In this document: piece after piece, positions 45,219-53,405 of the stretch
Layout of the letters: every line of letters begins with the position of its first letter
How positions within the stretch are numbered: the stretch's first letter is position 1
Source of the DNA: Bradyrhizobium canariense
GTDB taxonomy: Bacteria; Pseudomonadota; Alphaproteobacteria; Rhizobiales; Xanthobacteraceae
NCBI RefSeq assembly: GCF_900105125.1
Contig: NZ_LT629750.1
Location: 1,426,001 to 1,490,000, forward strand
Direction: 5' to 3'
DNA length: 64,000 bases
Made by a program: the position numbers and the translations under genes
The notes under the pieces: model-generated
Told to the model about the DNA's origin: nothing
Databases searched by the model: none
Seen by the model: only the letters and a program-made list of their open reading frames with translations

Positions 45219-46127
45219 CTACTTTGCCGCCCGGCCCTTCGCATTCAACGCCGACGCCACGCGGCTCACCGGTGGGCGTCCGATCAGCAGGCTGATCTCG
45301 TTGGTCGCTGCCAGCAGACGGGCCATGTCGACGCCAGTCGCAATCCCCATGCCCTCCAGCATGTAGACCACGTCCTCGGTTGCGACGTTGCCGGTTGCGC
45401 CGGGCGCGAACGGGCAACCGCCGAGACCGCCGGCCGCGGAATCGATCACGCGTGCTCCCTCCTCCATTCCGGCATAGAGATTGGCCAGGGCCTGCCCGTA
45501 GGTATCGTGAAAATGCATGGCGAGGTGAGCCATCGGCACGTGGCCGGCGACCGCGCGCAACAAATGCCGGGCCTTCGAAGGCGTGCCGACGCCGATGGTG
45601 TCGCCGAGCGAGACTTCGTAGCAGCCGAGATCCCACAGCGCCTGCGCGACATCCACGACGGCTTGCGGCTTCACTTCCCCTTCATAGGGGCAGCCGAGCA
45701 CGCAGGAGATGTAGCCACGGACTTTGATGCGATCCGCCTTGGCGCGCGCGATCACCGGCTTGAAGCGCTCGATCGACTCCGCAACCGAGCAGTTGATATT
45801 GGCGCGTGAAAAACCTTCCGAAGCCGAAGCAAATACCGCGATCACCTTGGCGCCGGCCGCGCGCGCCGCCTCATAGCCTTTTTCGTTGGGGACCAGCACG
45901 TGGAATTCGCCGCCGGCGAGATGATTGACCTCGCGCAATACGTGGTCCGAATTCACCATCTGCGGAATCGCCTTCGGCGACACGAAGGCCCCGACTTCGA
46001 TCGTATGCAGTCCGGCGTGGAGCAGCGCCTTGATCAGGGCGATACGATCCGCGGCGCCCACGGGCGTCTTTTCGTTCTGAAGCCCGTCGCGCGGGCCGAC
46101 TTCGACAATGCGAACGGAATCGCTCAT
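45219..46127 (-). CDS. Hydroxymethylglutaryl-CoA lyase
   Basis: The 302-residue TIM-barrel enzyme splits HMG-CoA into acetyl-CoA and acetoacetate, the last step of leucine degradation. 'VEVGPRDGLQNEKTPV' holds the catalytic Arg-Asp, 'GDTIGVGTP' and 'AMHFHDTYGQALANL' carry the metal ligands, and 'GLGGCPFAPGATGNVATEDV' holds the active Cys loop. The ATG at 46127 gives the normal N-terminus. It follows the carboxylase alpha gene by 8 bases and is the last gene of the operon. Confidence 0.9.
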   Translation of the reverse strand: MSDSVRIVEVGPRDGLQNEKTPVGAADRIALIKALLHAGLHTIEVGAFVSPKAIPQMVNSDHVLREVNHLAGGEFHVLVPNEKGYEAARAAGAKVIAVFASASEGFSRANINCSVAESIERFKPVIARAKADRIKVRGYISCVLGCPYEGEVKPQAVVDVAQALWDLGCYEVSLGDTIGVGTPSKARHLLRAVAGHVPMAHLAMHFHDTYGQALANLYAGMEEGARVIDSAAGGLGGCPFAPGATGNVATEDVVYMLEGMGIATGVDMARLLAATNEISLLIGRPPVSRVASALNAKGRAAK

Positions 46128-46135
46128 GGCTCGTT

Positions 46136-48142
46136 TCACCCGGCCGCCGGCTCGACCTCGGCGAGTTCGACGCCTTCCTGCACGATGTCGCCGACCTTGC
46201 ATTTGATCTTTTTCAGCACGCCGGCGAACGGCGCGCGCAAGGTCTGTTCCATCTTCATGACCTCAAGCGTGAGAATCGGTGCGCCCTTCTCGAGCATGGC
46301 GCCCTCTTCCGCCAGCAACGCCACGACCGTACCCGGCAACGGGGCAACAATCCGATCTTCGCCGACTTGCTCCTCGGTCTCGCCGCCGAATGGATCGACC
46401 CAATGCAGGTCGAAACGGCCGTTGCGCGTCCGCAAATACAGTTCATGACCTTCGATCACGGCAACGATACGCGACCTCGTGCCATCCAGCGTCAAATCGA
46501 AGCCATCGTCATCCGCCCGCGAACAGGCAAAAACGAACTCGCGGTCGCCGATCGACAATTTGGAAGGCCCGTTGCCGTAGTGCAGGATGACCTGCTGTTC
46601 GCTGCCTGGGCCGCGGCGAAATGAAAATACCCGCTGGCGGCGGCCGACCGGCATCCAGCCAAAGGTCCGCCACGGCGACTGCGCCTCAGTTTGCGAATCC
46701 TTCTGCTCCTGGCCAAGGATTGCCGCCACCGCCGCGCAAAGTTCCAGATCGCCTGGCGCCTCGGACGTGACTGTCAGGTTCTTCAGTTCGCGTTCGATAA
46801 AGCCGGTGTCGATGGCATTGGCGCGGACATCCGGATGCGTCACCAGCGCCGAGAGGAAGGGAATATTGGTGACGACGCCGCGGACATCGGAGTCCTCGAG
46901 GCCCCGGTTAAGCCGCTCGATCGCGGCATCGCGCGTCGGCGCCCAGGCAATTACCTTGGCCAGCATGGCGTCGTAATACGGCGATACCGCATCGCCGGCG
47001 CGATATCCGGCGTCGATCCGCAGGCCGTTGGACTGTTCCGGCATGCGCCAGGTCTTGATGCGGCCGACCGACGGCATGAAATTCTTCTGCGGATTCTCCG
47101 CGTAAACGCGGGCCTCGATCGCGTGACCGTTGAGCGTGACCTCGTCCTGCGTTAGCGGCAGCTTTTCGCCAAATGCCACGCGCAGCTGCCATTCCACGAG
47201 ATCGATGCCCGTGATCAATTCCGTCACGGGATGCTCGACCTGAAGACGGGTGTTCATCTCGATGAAGAACACGTCCTTGCCGTTGGAAACAAACTCGATG
47301 GTGCCGGCGCCAACGTAATTGACCGCAGCAGCCGCCTTGCGCGCGGCGGCGCACACGGCCTCCCGGTGCGCAGGGTTAAGGGTCGGCGATGGCGCTTCCT
47401 CGACCACCTTCTGATGCCGGCGCTGCAACGTACATTCGCGCTCGAACAGCGACAGCAGATTGCCATGGCTGTCGCCGATCACCTGCACCTCGATGTGGCG
47501 CGGATTTTCCACGAATCTTTCAATCAGCATGCGGTCGTCGCCGAACGCGGCTTTCGCCTCGCGCTTGGCGCTGACGATCGCCGGTGCGAGTTCGGCCGCT
47601 GAACGCACGATGCGCATGCCGCGGCCGCCGCCGCCGGCCGATGCCTTGACCAGGACCGGAAAGCCGATCTGGTCGGCGGCCTTCGCCAGGATCGCTTCGT
47701 CCTGAGCCTCACCGTGATAGCCCGGCACCAGCGGTACGCCGGCTTTTTCCATCAAGGCCTTGGAGCCGGACTTCGAGCCCATCGCGATCATCATGTCCGC
47801 GGTCGGGCCGACGAACACCAGCCCGGCATCCACGCAAGCCTGGGCGAATTCAGCATTCTCCGAGAGGAATCCGTAGCCGGGATGCACGGCTTCGGCGCCG
47901 CTCTGGCGAGCCGCTGCAATCACCCGCTCGATGTTGAGATAGCTGTCGCGCGCGCGCGCCGGTCCCAACAAGACGGCCTCATCGGCCTCGGCGACATGCA
48001 GGGCATCGCGATCAGCTTCGGAATAGACCGCCACGGTACGCAGCCCCATCGCCTTTGCCGTGCGGATCACCCGGCAGGCAATCTCGCCGCGATTGGCGAT
48101 CAGCAGCGTGCGGAATCTTCGGTAAAGCCTGGAGCGATCCAT
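46136..48142 (-). CDS. Biotin-dependent acyl-CoA (methylcrotonyl-type) carboxylase alpha subunit
   Basis: The 668-residue subunit has a biotin-carboxylase domain ('LLIANRGEIACRVIRTAKAM' start, 'SAGGGGRGMRIV' ATP loop, 'ENPRHIEVQVIGD', 'MNTRLQVEHPVTELITGIDL') and a C-terminal biotinyl domain with Lys in 'LEVMKMEQTL'. It carboxylates biotin with ATP and bicarbonate for the beta subunit. The likely substrate is 3-methylcrotonyl-CoA, because HMG-CoA lyase is downstream and no methylmalonyl-CoA gene is near. The ATG at 48142 sits just after the beta-subunit stop, and a GTG at 48148 overlaps it. Confidence 0.88.
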   Translation of the reverse strand: MDRSRLYRRFRTLLIANRGEIACRVIRTAKAMGLRTVAVYSEADRDALHVAEADEAVLLGPARARDSYLNIERVIAAARQSGAEAVHPGYGFLSENAEFAQACVDAGLVFVGPTADMMIAMGSKSGSKALMEKAGVPLVPGYHGEAQDEAILAKAADQIGFPVLVKASAGGGGRGMRIVRSAAELAPAIVSAKREAKAAFGDDRMLIERFVENPRHIEVQVIGDSHGNLLSLFERECTLQRRHQKVVEEAPSPTLNPAHREAVCAAARKAAAAVNYVGAGTIEFVSNGKDVFFIEMNTRLQVEHPVTELITGIDLVEWQLRVAFGEKLPLTQDEVTLNGHAIEARVYAENPQKNFMPSVGRIKTWRMPEQSNGLRIDAGYRAGDAVSPYYDAMLAKVIAWAPTRDAAIERLNRGLEDSDVRGVVTNIPFLSALVTHPDVRANAIDTGFIERELKNLTVTSEAPGDLELCAAVAAILGQEQKDSQTEAQSPWRTFGWMPVGRRQRVFSFRRGPGSEQQVILHYGNGPSKLSIGDREFVFACSRADDDGFDLTLDGTRSRIVAVIEGHELYLRTRNGRFDLHWVDPFGGETEEQVGEDRIVAPLPGTVVALLAEEGAMLEKGAPILTLEVMKMEQTLRAPFAGVLKKIKCKVGDIVQEGVELAEVEPAAG

Positions 48143-48144
48143 TG

Positions 48145-49749
48145 TCACATCCTGAACAGGCCGAAGCGTGTCGGCTCGGTCGGCGCATTGGCCGACGCCG
48201 AAAGCCCGAGCCCGAGCACCAGCCGGGTGTCGGCCGGATCGATCACGCCGTCATCCCACAGCCGGGCGGTCGCGTAATAGGGATTGCCCTGGCTTTCATA
48301 CTGGGCGCGGATCGGCGCGCGAAACTTGTCTTCCTCTTCCGCCGACCAGCTATCGCCCTTGGCCTCGATGTTGTCGCGACGGACCTGGCTCAACACCATC
48401 GAGGCCTGCTCGCCGCCCATGACTGAAATTCTTGCGTTCGGCCACATCCAGAGGAAGCGCGGACTGTAGGCGCGGCCGCACATCCCGTAATTGCCGGCGC
48501 CATAGGAGCCGCCGATTACGACGGTGAATTTCGGCACGCCCGCGGTCGCCACCGCCGTCACCAGCTTGGCGCCGTCGCGCGCAATACCGCCAGCCTCGTA
48601 TTTCTTGCCGACCATGAAGCCTGTGATGTTCTGCAGGAACACCAGCGGGATATTGCGCTGGCAGCACAATTCGATGAAATGCGCGCCCTTCAACGAACTC
48701 TCGCTGAACAGGATACCGTTGTTGGCGATGATGCCAACCGGATATCCCCAGATATGGGCGAAACCGCAAATCAGGGTTTGGCCATACAGTTTTTTGAATT
48801 CGTCGAATTCCGAACCGTCGACCACCCGCGCAATGATATCGCGCACGTCGAATGGTTTGCGCCCGTCGGCGGAAACCACGCCATAGATTTCCTCGGACGC
48901 AAACAGCGGTTCGCGCGGCTCGCGCATGTTGAGTGTTGCGCGTTGCGGCGGCCTCAGCGTGGCGACGATGCGTCGCGCGATGCCGATCGCGTGACTGTCG
49001 TTCTGGGCGTAATGATCGGTGACGCCGGATTGCCTTGAATGGACGTCGGCGCCGCCGAGTTCTTCGGCCGACACCACCTCGCCGGTCGCCGCTTTCACCA
49101 GCGGCGGTCCGCCGAGAAAAATCGTGCCCTGATTGCGCACGATGATGCTCTCGTCCGACATGGCCGGGACATAGGCCCCGCCGGCGGTGCAGGAGCCCAT
49201 GACAATTGCAATTTGCGGAATGCCGGCTGCGGACATCTGCGCCTGATTGTAGAAGATGCGGCCGAAATGCCGTTCGTCCGGGAAAATCTCGTCTTGCATC
49301 GGCAGGAATGCGCCGCCGGAATCGACCATGTAAACGCAGGGCAGATTGTTCTGCCGCGCGACGTCCTGCGCGCGAAGATGCTTCTTCACCGTCATCGGGT
49401 AATAGGTGCCGCCCTTGATGGTCGCATCGTTGGCGACAACCACGCATTCGCGCCCCGCGATCCGGCCGACGCCGGTGACGATGCTGGCGGAATGCACGTC
49501 GCCGCCATACAGGCCGTGAGCGGCCAGCGGCGACAATTCCAGAAAGGCGGTTCCGGGATCGATCAGCAGGTCGACCCGCTGGCGCGCCAGCATCTTGCCA
49601 CGCGAGGTGTGCCTTACGCGCGAGGCCTGTCCGCCGCCATCGGCCACCTGATTGAGCTTTTCGCGAAGCTCTCCGACCAGCGCGCGCATGGCGTCGGCGT
49701 TGCGGGCAAAATCGGATGAAGTCGGATCGATACTGGAATGGAGCGGCAT
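48145..49749 (-). CDS. Biotin-dependent acyl-CoA (methylcrotonyl-type) carboxylase beta subunit
   Basis: This 534-residue carboxyltransferase has '[20 protein letters not shown]' and '[19 protein letters not shown]' in its N-domain and '[20 protein letters not shown]' with '[20 protein letters not shown]' in its C-domain. 'GAFLPMQ' and '[12 protein letters not shown]' are typical of methylcrotonyl-CoA carboxylase. It transfers CO2 from biotin to 3-methylcrotonyl-CoA. It is the first gene of the operon with the alpha subunit and HMG-CoA lyase. An isovaleryl-CoA dehydrogenase, usual in such clusters, is not seen. Confidence 0.9.
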   Translation of the reverse strand: MPLHSSIDPTSSDFARNADAMRALVGELREKLNQVADGGGQASRVRHTSRGKMLARQRVDLLIDPGTAFLELSPLAAHGLYGGDVHSASIVTGVGRIAGRECVVVANDATIKGGTYYPMTVKKHLRAQDVARQNNLPCVYMVDSGGAFLPMQDEIFPDERHFGRIFYNQAQMSAAGIPQIAIVMGSCTAGGAYVPAMSDESIIVRNQGTIFLGGPPLVKAATGEVVSAEELGGADVHSRQSGVTDHYAQNDSHAIGIARRIVATLRPPQRATLNMREPREPLFASEEIYGVVSADGRKPFDVRDIIARVVDGSEFDEFKKLYGQTLICGFAHIWGYPVGIIANNGILFSESSLKGAHFIELCCQRNIPLVFLQNITGFMVGKKYEAGGIARDGAKLVTAVATAGVPKFTVVIGGSYGAGNYGMCGRAYSPRFLWMWPNARISVMGGEQASMVLSQVRRDNIEAKGDSWSAEEEDKFRAPIRAQYESQGNPYYATARLWDDGVIDPADTRLVLGLGLSASANAPTEPTRFGLFRM

Positions 49750-49919
49750 GGCCTCGGGTGGTTTCCTGGGCGGTTTTATGGTGCGCCGCGAGTGACGCGT
49801 TGGGCTTGCGTCATGGTGTCATTGCGCTGTCACCTTAGGCAACCCGGAAATTTCGGCCCAAGAGCGATCCAAGCCCGATCCAAAATCCATCCCGGGCAAA
49901 ATCCCGGCAATTTCGACCC

Positions 49920-50225
49920 TCAATGGGTCCAGGGTTCACCGCGTCGGAACGCAAAATTGTCGGCATACGCCGCCTGACGGCGGGCCGGAGCCTTCGGTTC
50001 GAGAACCTGATAAGGGATGCCCTCGCGCTCGCAATAAGCCACAGCATCTTCCTTGGTGTCGAAGCGAAGGGTGAGCTGTTGCTTCATGTCGCCGGAAGAG
50101 GTCCAGCCCATCAAGGGCTCGATTGCCCGCGGCTGCTCGGGCTCGTAATCGAGCTGCCATTCCCGGGTCTTGGCGACCCCCGATTGCATCGCGTTTTTGG
50201 CGGGCTTAAAGATGCGTGCGGTCAT
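49920..50225 (-). CDS. NDUFS4-type ETC complex I subunit
   Basis: The 101-residue protein (MTARIFKPAKNAMQSGVAKT at the start, with 'REWQLDYEPEQPRAIEPLMG' and 'WTSSGDMKQQLTLRFDTKED') matches the conserved region of the respiratory complex I accessory subunit NDUFS4. Alphaproteobacteria keep it outside the nuo operon. It likely stabilises complex I at the matrix-arm base. The ATG at 50225 fits the family, and the frame open upstream does not. It stands alone between the carboxylase operon and the divergent opgC gene. Confidence 0.88.
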   Translation of the reverse strand: MTARIFKPAKNAMQSGVAKTREWQLDYEPEQPRAIEPLMGWTSSGDMKQQLTLRFDTKEDAVAYCEREGIPYQVLEPKAPARRQAAYADNFAFRRGEPWTH

Positions 50226-50456
50226 TGGATAATCAGGTCCCGTGAGAGATGCGGCGTGGAAGCGCGTGGCACGAATGGCCGGGATAGTATAGAGACACCT
50301 TTCAGGAATTTGGTCGGTGATTCCCAGCCTTGGATGGTACGCTTTCCGAACCGGTATAGTCATTCTGCCGTGCTATGACAACTTGGCCGGTCGCTCGGCC
50401 GATAGCAGGTCCGGCAGGCTCGATCTTCTCGAAGGCATCACGGCGAAACGGCACCC

Positions 50457-51611
50457 ATGAAAATCAACGCAACCCTACCTGAAAAAGGACGCGATCTCCG
50501 GCTCGACCTGTTTCGCGGGGTCGCCAACTGGGCGATTTTTCTGGATCACATTCCCGACAACGTCGTGAACTGGATCACCACACGAAATTACGGCTTCAGC
50601 GATGCCGCGGATCTGTTCGTTTTTATCTCCGGATATACCGCCTCCTTTGTCTATGCCCGGATGATGATCGAACGCGGCTTCATCGTCGGCGCCACCCGCC
50701 TGACCAAGCGCGTCTGGCAACTCTACGTCGCCCATATCATCCTGTTCGTCATCTATATCGTTTCGATCGGCTACGTCGCACAGCGCTACAGCGACCCCGA
50801 GATCATCAACGAGTTCAACGTGGCGGGCCTGGTCGATAGCGCCGTCGAAACGCTGCGCCAGGGATTGCTGCTGAAGTTCAAGCCGGTCAATCTGGATGTG
50901 CTGCCGCTTTACATCGTGCTGATGGGATTTTTCCCGCCGGTACTCTGGATCACGCTGCGCCGGCCCAATCTGACGATGCTGGCTTCGATCGTGCTGTGGC
51001 TGACGGCCCGGCATTTCGGCTGGAATTTCAGGGCCTATCCGGCCGGCGTCTGGTACTTCAACCCGTACAGCTGGCAGGTGCTGTTCGTCTTCGGCTCATG
51101 GTGTGCCCTGGGTGGCGCGCGGAGATCGATGTCGATCATCATGTCGCCGATCACCCTTTATCTCTCGATCGCCTATCTCATCTTTGCATTGATCATGACC
51201 ATGGCCGGCAAGTTTCCGGATTTTGGCGCCATGTTCCCGCATTGGCTCTTTGATGCCTTCAATCCCAACGACAAGACCAACCTGGCGCCCTATCGTTTCC
51301 TGCATTTCGTGGTGATCGTGATCATGGTCATCCGGTTTGTGCCGAAGGATTGGCCGGGCCTGGAATGGAAGATGTTCGATCCCCTGATCGTCTGCGGTCA
51401 GCAGTCGCTTGCCGTGTTCTGCGTCGGCGTGTTCCTCTCTTTCGTCGGACATTTCGAATTGATGATGAGTTCGGGTTCGCTGTTCGCGCAGATTTTTGTG
51501 AGCGTGACCGGAATAGCGATCATGACCGTCGTCGCCTACTACATCTCCTGGTCGAAAAGACAGGACAAGCCGCAAAAGCCACCTGCGGCGGCGGCTGCCA
51601 AGGCAGCGTGA
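50457..51611 (+). CDS. OpgC-family membrane protein
   Basis: The 384-residue protein has about ten membrane segments and the acyltransferase-like OpgC start 'RDLRLDLFRGVANWAIFLDH', then 'NYGFSDAADLFVFISGYTAS'. OpgC adds succinyl groups to osmoregulated periplasmic glucans. Bradyrhizobium makes cyclic beta-glucans that carry substituents, so this could be the modifying enzyme. No glucan synthase gene is near. It has a basic, Ala-rich cytoplasmic tail. Confidence 0.85.
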   Translation: MKINATLPEKGRDLRLDLFRGVANWAIFLDHIPDNVVNWITTRNYGFSDAADLFVFISGYTASFVYARMMIERGFIVGATRLTKRVWQLYVAHIILFVIYIVSIGYVAQRYSDPEIINEFNVAGLVDSAVETLRQGLLLKFKPVNLDVLPLYIVLMGFFPPVLWITLRRPNLTMLASIVLWLTARHFGWNFRAYPAGVWYFNPYSWQVLFVFGSWCALGGARRSMSIIMSPITLYLSIAYLIFALIMTMAGKFPDFGAMFPHWLFDAFNPNDKTNLAPYRFLHFVVIVIMVIRFVPKDWPGLEWKMFDPLIVCGQQSLAVFCVGVFLSFVGHFELMMSSGSLFAQIFVSVTGIAIMTVVAYYISWSKRQDKPQKPPAAAAAKAA

Positions 51612-51655
51612 TCGGGGTCGGCTAATCGAGACCGCTCAATCGAGATTGGTCGATC

Positions 51656-52549
51656 TCACCGTTCCGAATCCGGAGTGCGACTTTTGCCGCCGGGTTTAGC
51701 GACCAATTTTCCTTTCGAGGAAACTTCACCCCACGAAGTGGACCAGCCGACTTCCAACCCCTCGTTTTTCCGGACACCATGCCGTCTGCGCTTTCCCTGC
51801 AGCGCGAACATGGCGCCCTGAGGGTCTATGCATCGGGCGACCCAGACGCCATCAAGCACTTCAAGTGGGCCTTCGAAAATCCGGCCGCCGCCGGCTTTCA
51901 CGCGCTGCGCCGCCGCATCGATATCGTCGACGTTGAAGTAATAAAGCCAGAACGGATACGGCTCCCGTTCGCGCTTGGCGAACATGCCGCCGATCGTCTG
52001 CCCTCCGGCTGAAAACAATTGATAGGTATCCATCGCGCCGATTTCGGCGCCTGCTTTCTGCCAGCCAAACAAGTCAGCGTAAAAAGCAGACGCCTTGTTC
52101 GGATCGGCAGCGAGCAGCTCATGCCAGCCCACACGCCCCGGTTGATCAAGTTCACTCGTCTGATCCTGGCCAAGCTTTAGTCCGTTGGCCAACGCAAGTG
52201 TTGCGGTTTGCGGATCAGCAACTACTGAAATGCGACCGATGTTGGTATTGGTCGGCGGGACATACACTGTTCCGCCCAGACGCTTGAGGCGGCCGGTCGT
52301 GACGTCCACGTCGTCGACGCCGACATATCCCATCCATCTCGGCGTCGCGCCTCTTTTCGTCGCTTCCTTCGGCAGCTCCATGAGGCCGCAGATCGCAGCC
52401 TTTCCGGAGGTAAACAGCGTGTAAGCCAGATCGGCCGTCGACGCGTCCCGGACGTCCCAGCCGACAACCGTGGCGTAGAAGGCCTTGGCCGCCGCGACGT
52501 CCGTCGTCATCAGCTCGTACCAGGCAAAGCGTCCATGATAATCAGCCAC
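51656..52549 (-). CDS. Two-domain VOC (glyoxalase-like) protein
   Basis: The 297-residue protein repeats the VOC fold twice: 'GRFAWYELMTTDVAAAKAFY' begins the first unit (about 6-120) and 'GRVGWHELLAADPNKASAFY' the second (about 138-255). The start is GTG. VOC proteins bind metals and range from glyoxalases to resistance proteins; this two-unit type is often annotated as a bleomycin-resistance or dioxygenase-like protein. No substrate is predicted. It ends convergently with opgC. Confidence 0.8.
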   Translation of the reverse strand: MADYHGRFAWYELMTTDVAAAKAFYATVVGWDVRDASTADLAYTLFTSGKAAICGLMELPKEATKRGATPRWMGYVGVDDVDVTTGRLKRLGGTVYVPPTNTNIGRISVVADPQTATLALANGLKLGQDQTSELDQPGRVGWHELLAADPNKASAFYADLFGWQKAGAEIGAMDTYQLFSAGGQTIGGMFAKREREPYPFWLYYFNVDDIDAAAQRVKAGGGRIFEGPLEVLDGVWVARCIDPQGAMFALQGKRRRHGVRKNEGLEVGWSTSWGEVSSKGKLVAKPGGKSRTPDSER

Positions 52550-52616
52550 GTACAGGTCTCCGTACCAACCTCAGACAGCCGCGACGGATGGATTGGCGAA
52601 CGCGGGTTCCGATGGG

Positions 52617-52811
52617 ATGTTACAAACTGTTTCGCAATTGCGTGAAGAGGCACGCGCCAGCGACGGCGACTTTCTCGTCGAGGTTGTCATGCGTGATATC
52701 GATGATGAACAACGGATGAATGGAAAGGCAATTTCATTCATCAAGATGAACCAAACCTGTTGCTTTAGCGACGAACGACGGTGCAGCATGTGCAATCGTC
52801 TTGCATGGTAG
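52617..52811 (+). CDS. Doubtful small ORF upstream of RiPP precursor
   Basis: A 64-codon ATG frame (MLQTVSQLREEARASDGDFL, then VEVVMRDIDDEQRMNG) has gene-like charged composition in its first 40 residues but four Cys in the last 20 and no recognised family. No strong ribosome site is seen. It lies 66 bases before the TOMM precursor and could be a leader-type gene or noise. The C-terminal Cys are probably not core residues, since no Gly-Cys pattern is present. Confidence 0.22.
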   Translation: MLQTVSQLREEARASDGDFLVEVVMRDIDDEQRMNGKAISFIKMNQTCCFSDERRCSMCNRLAW

Positions 52812-52864
52812 ATTTGCACGAGGTAGAGTCCGCGCGCTGGAGTCAAACCAATTTTGCAAGGCAT

Positions 52865-52869
52865 GGAGG
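52865..52869 (+). promoter_or_regulatory. Strong Shine-Dalgarno for TOMM precursor
   Basis: A GGAGG lies 8 bases before the ATG at 52878 and decides the start. ATG at 52863 and TTG at 52854 are earlier but would overlap this site and have none of their own. The strong site contrasts with the weak TTG-initiated enzymes that follow. Confidence 0.75.
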
Positions 52870-52877
52870 TTGCTACT

Positions 52878-53255
52878 ATGGCACGGGTAAAACAAGCATC
52901 GAAGAAAAAACACGTGACGAAATCCGTTCCGGTGCTGGGGGCAGCCGGCTTGACGTTTTCAATGATTGGAGGCGCGTCAGCAGCAGCCGTACCGACGGCA
53001 GACGTAGCGCAGTCGCCGACCGTTGGTCTCGGTCATCAGGTCACGCTTGGTGAGGAAGAAATCGCCGACGTCAGCCTGGCGACGTTCCATGTGTTCGACA
53101 AGGAAAATGTTGGCAGCGGCGTGCAGGTAGCCTGGCGCGGTTGCGGCGGCTGCCGGGGTTGCCGCGGTTGCAGAGGCTGCGGCTGCCGGGCTTGCCGTGG
53201 CTGCGGCGGCTGCGGTGGATGTTGCGCTTCCTGGGGCTCTTGCCGCTTGTGCTGA
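52878..53255 (+). CDS. TOMM-type RiPP precursor peptide with 13-Cys Gly-Cys repeat core
   Basis: The 125-residue peptide has no Cys in its first 88 residues. Residues 89-125 then hold 13 Cys (89, 92, 95, 98, 101, 103, 106, 109, 112, 115, 116, 122, 125), mostly as Gly-Cys or Arg-Gly-Cys repeats ('RGCGGCRGCRGCRGCGCRAC'), plus Ser118 and Ser121. The N-terminus is Lys-rich and followed by a hydrophobic, small-residue stretch (VPVLGAAGLTFSMIGGASAA, 18-37) that looks like a Sec signal peptide. Residues 56-76 (TLGEEEIADVSLATFHVFDK) are probably the conserved leader recognised by the modification enzyme. It precedes a fused YcaO cyclodehydratase and a SagB-type dehydrogenase, which would turn Cys into thiazolines and then thiazoles. 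Which Cys are modified, and the product, are unknown. Confidence 0.87.
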   Translation: MARVKQASKKKHVTKSVPVLGAAGLTFSMIGGASAAAVPTADVAQSPTVGLGHQVTLGEEEIADVSLATFHVFDKENVGSGVQVAWRGCGGCRGCRGCRGCGCRACRGCGGCGGCCASWGSCRLC

Positions 53256-53298
53256 GCCAGGCAGTTCGCCGATCAAGTTGACATACGCAAATCGATAT

Positions 53299-53326
53299 GG
53301 CCGGGTCCGACAACGTCGACCCGGCC
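53299..53326 (+). terminator. Stem-loop between precursor and modification genes
   Basis: GGCCGGGTC and GACCCGGCC form a perfect 9-bp stem with a 10-base loop that itself contains GAC/GTC. Only a broken T-rich stretch (TTTTGTTTG) follows further on, so it is likely a leaky terminator or processing/stabilising hairpin that raises precursor mRNA over enzyme mRNA. Confidence 0.65.
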
Positions 53327-53405
53327 AAACCATGTTTTGTTTGCAGTGCGGCATCGCCGGTGCACGACGGCAGAACTGCGCATGACGGCCAAATAGGTCT
53401 CCACC

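Noticed and set aside
53137..53252. Short tandem repeats that could be mistaken for a repeat array
   Set aside because: The repetition is codon-level (Gly-Cys units) in an open frame; there are no spacers, so it is not a CRISPR array.
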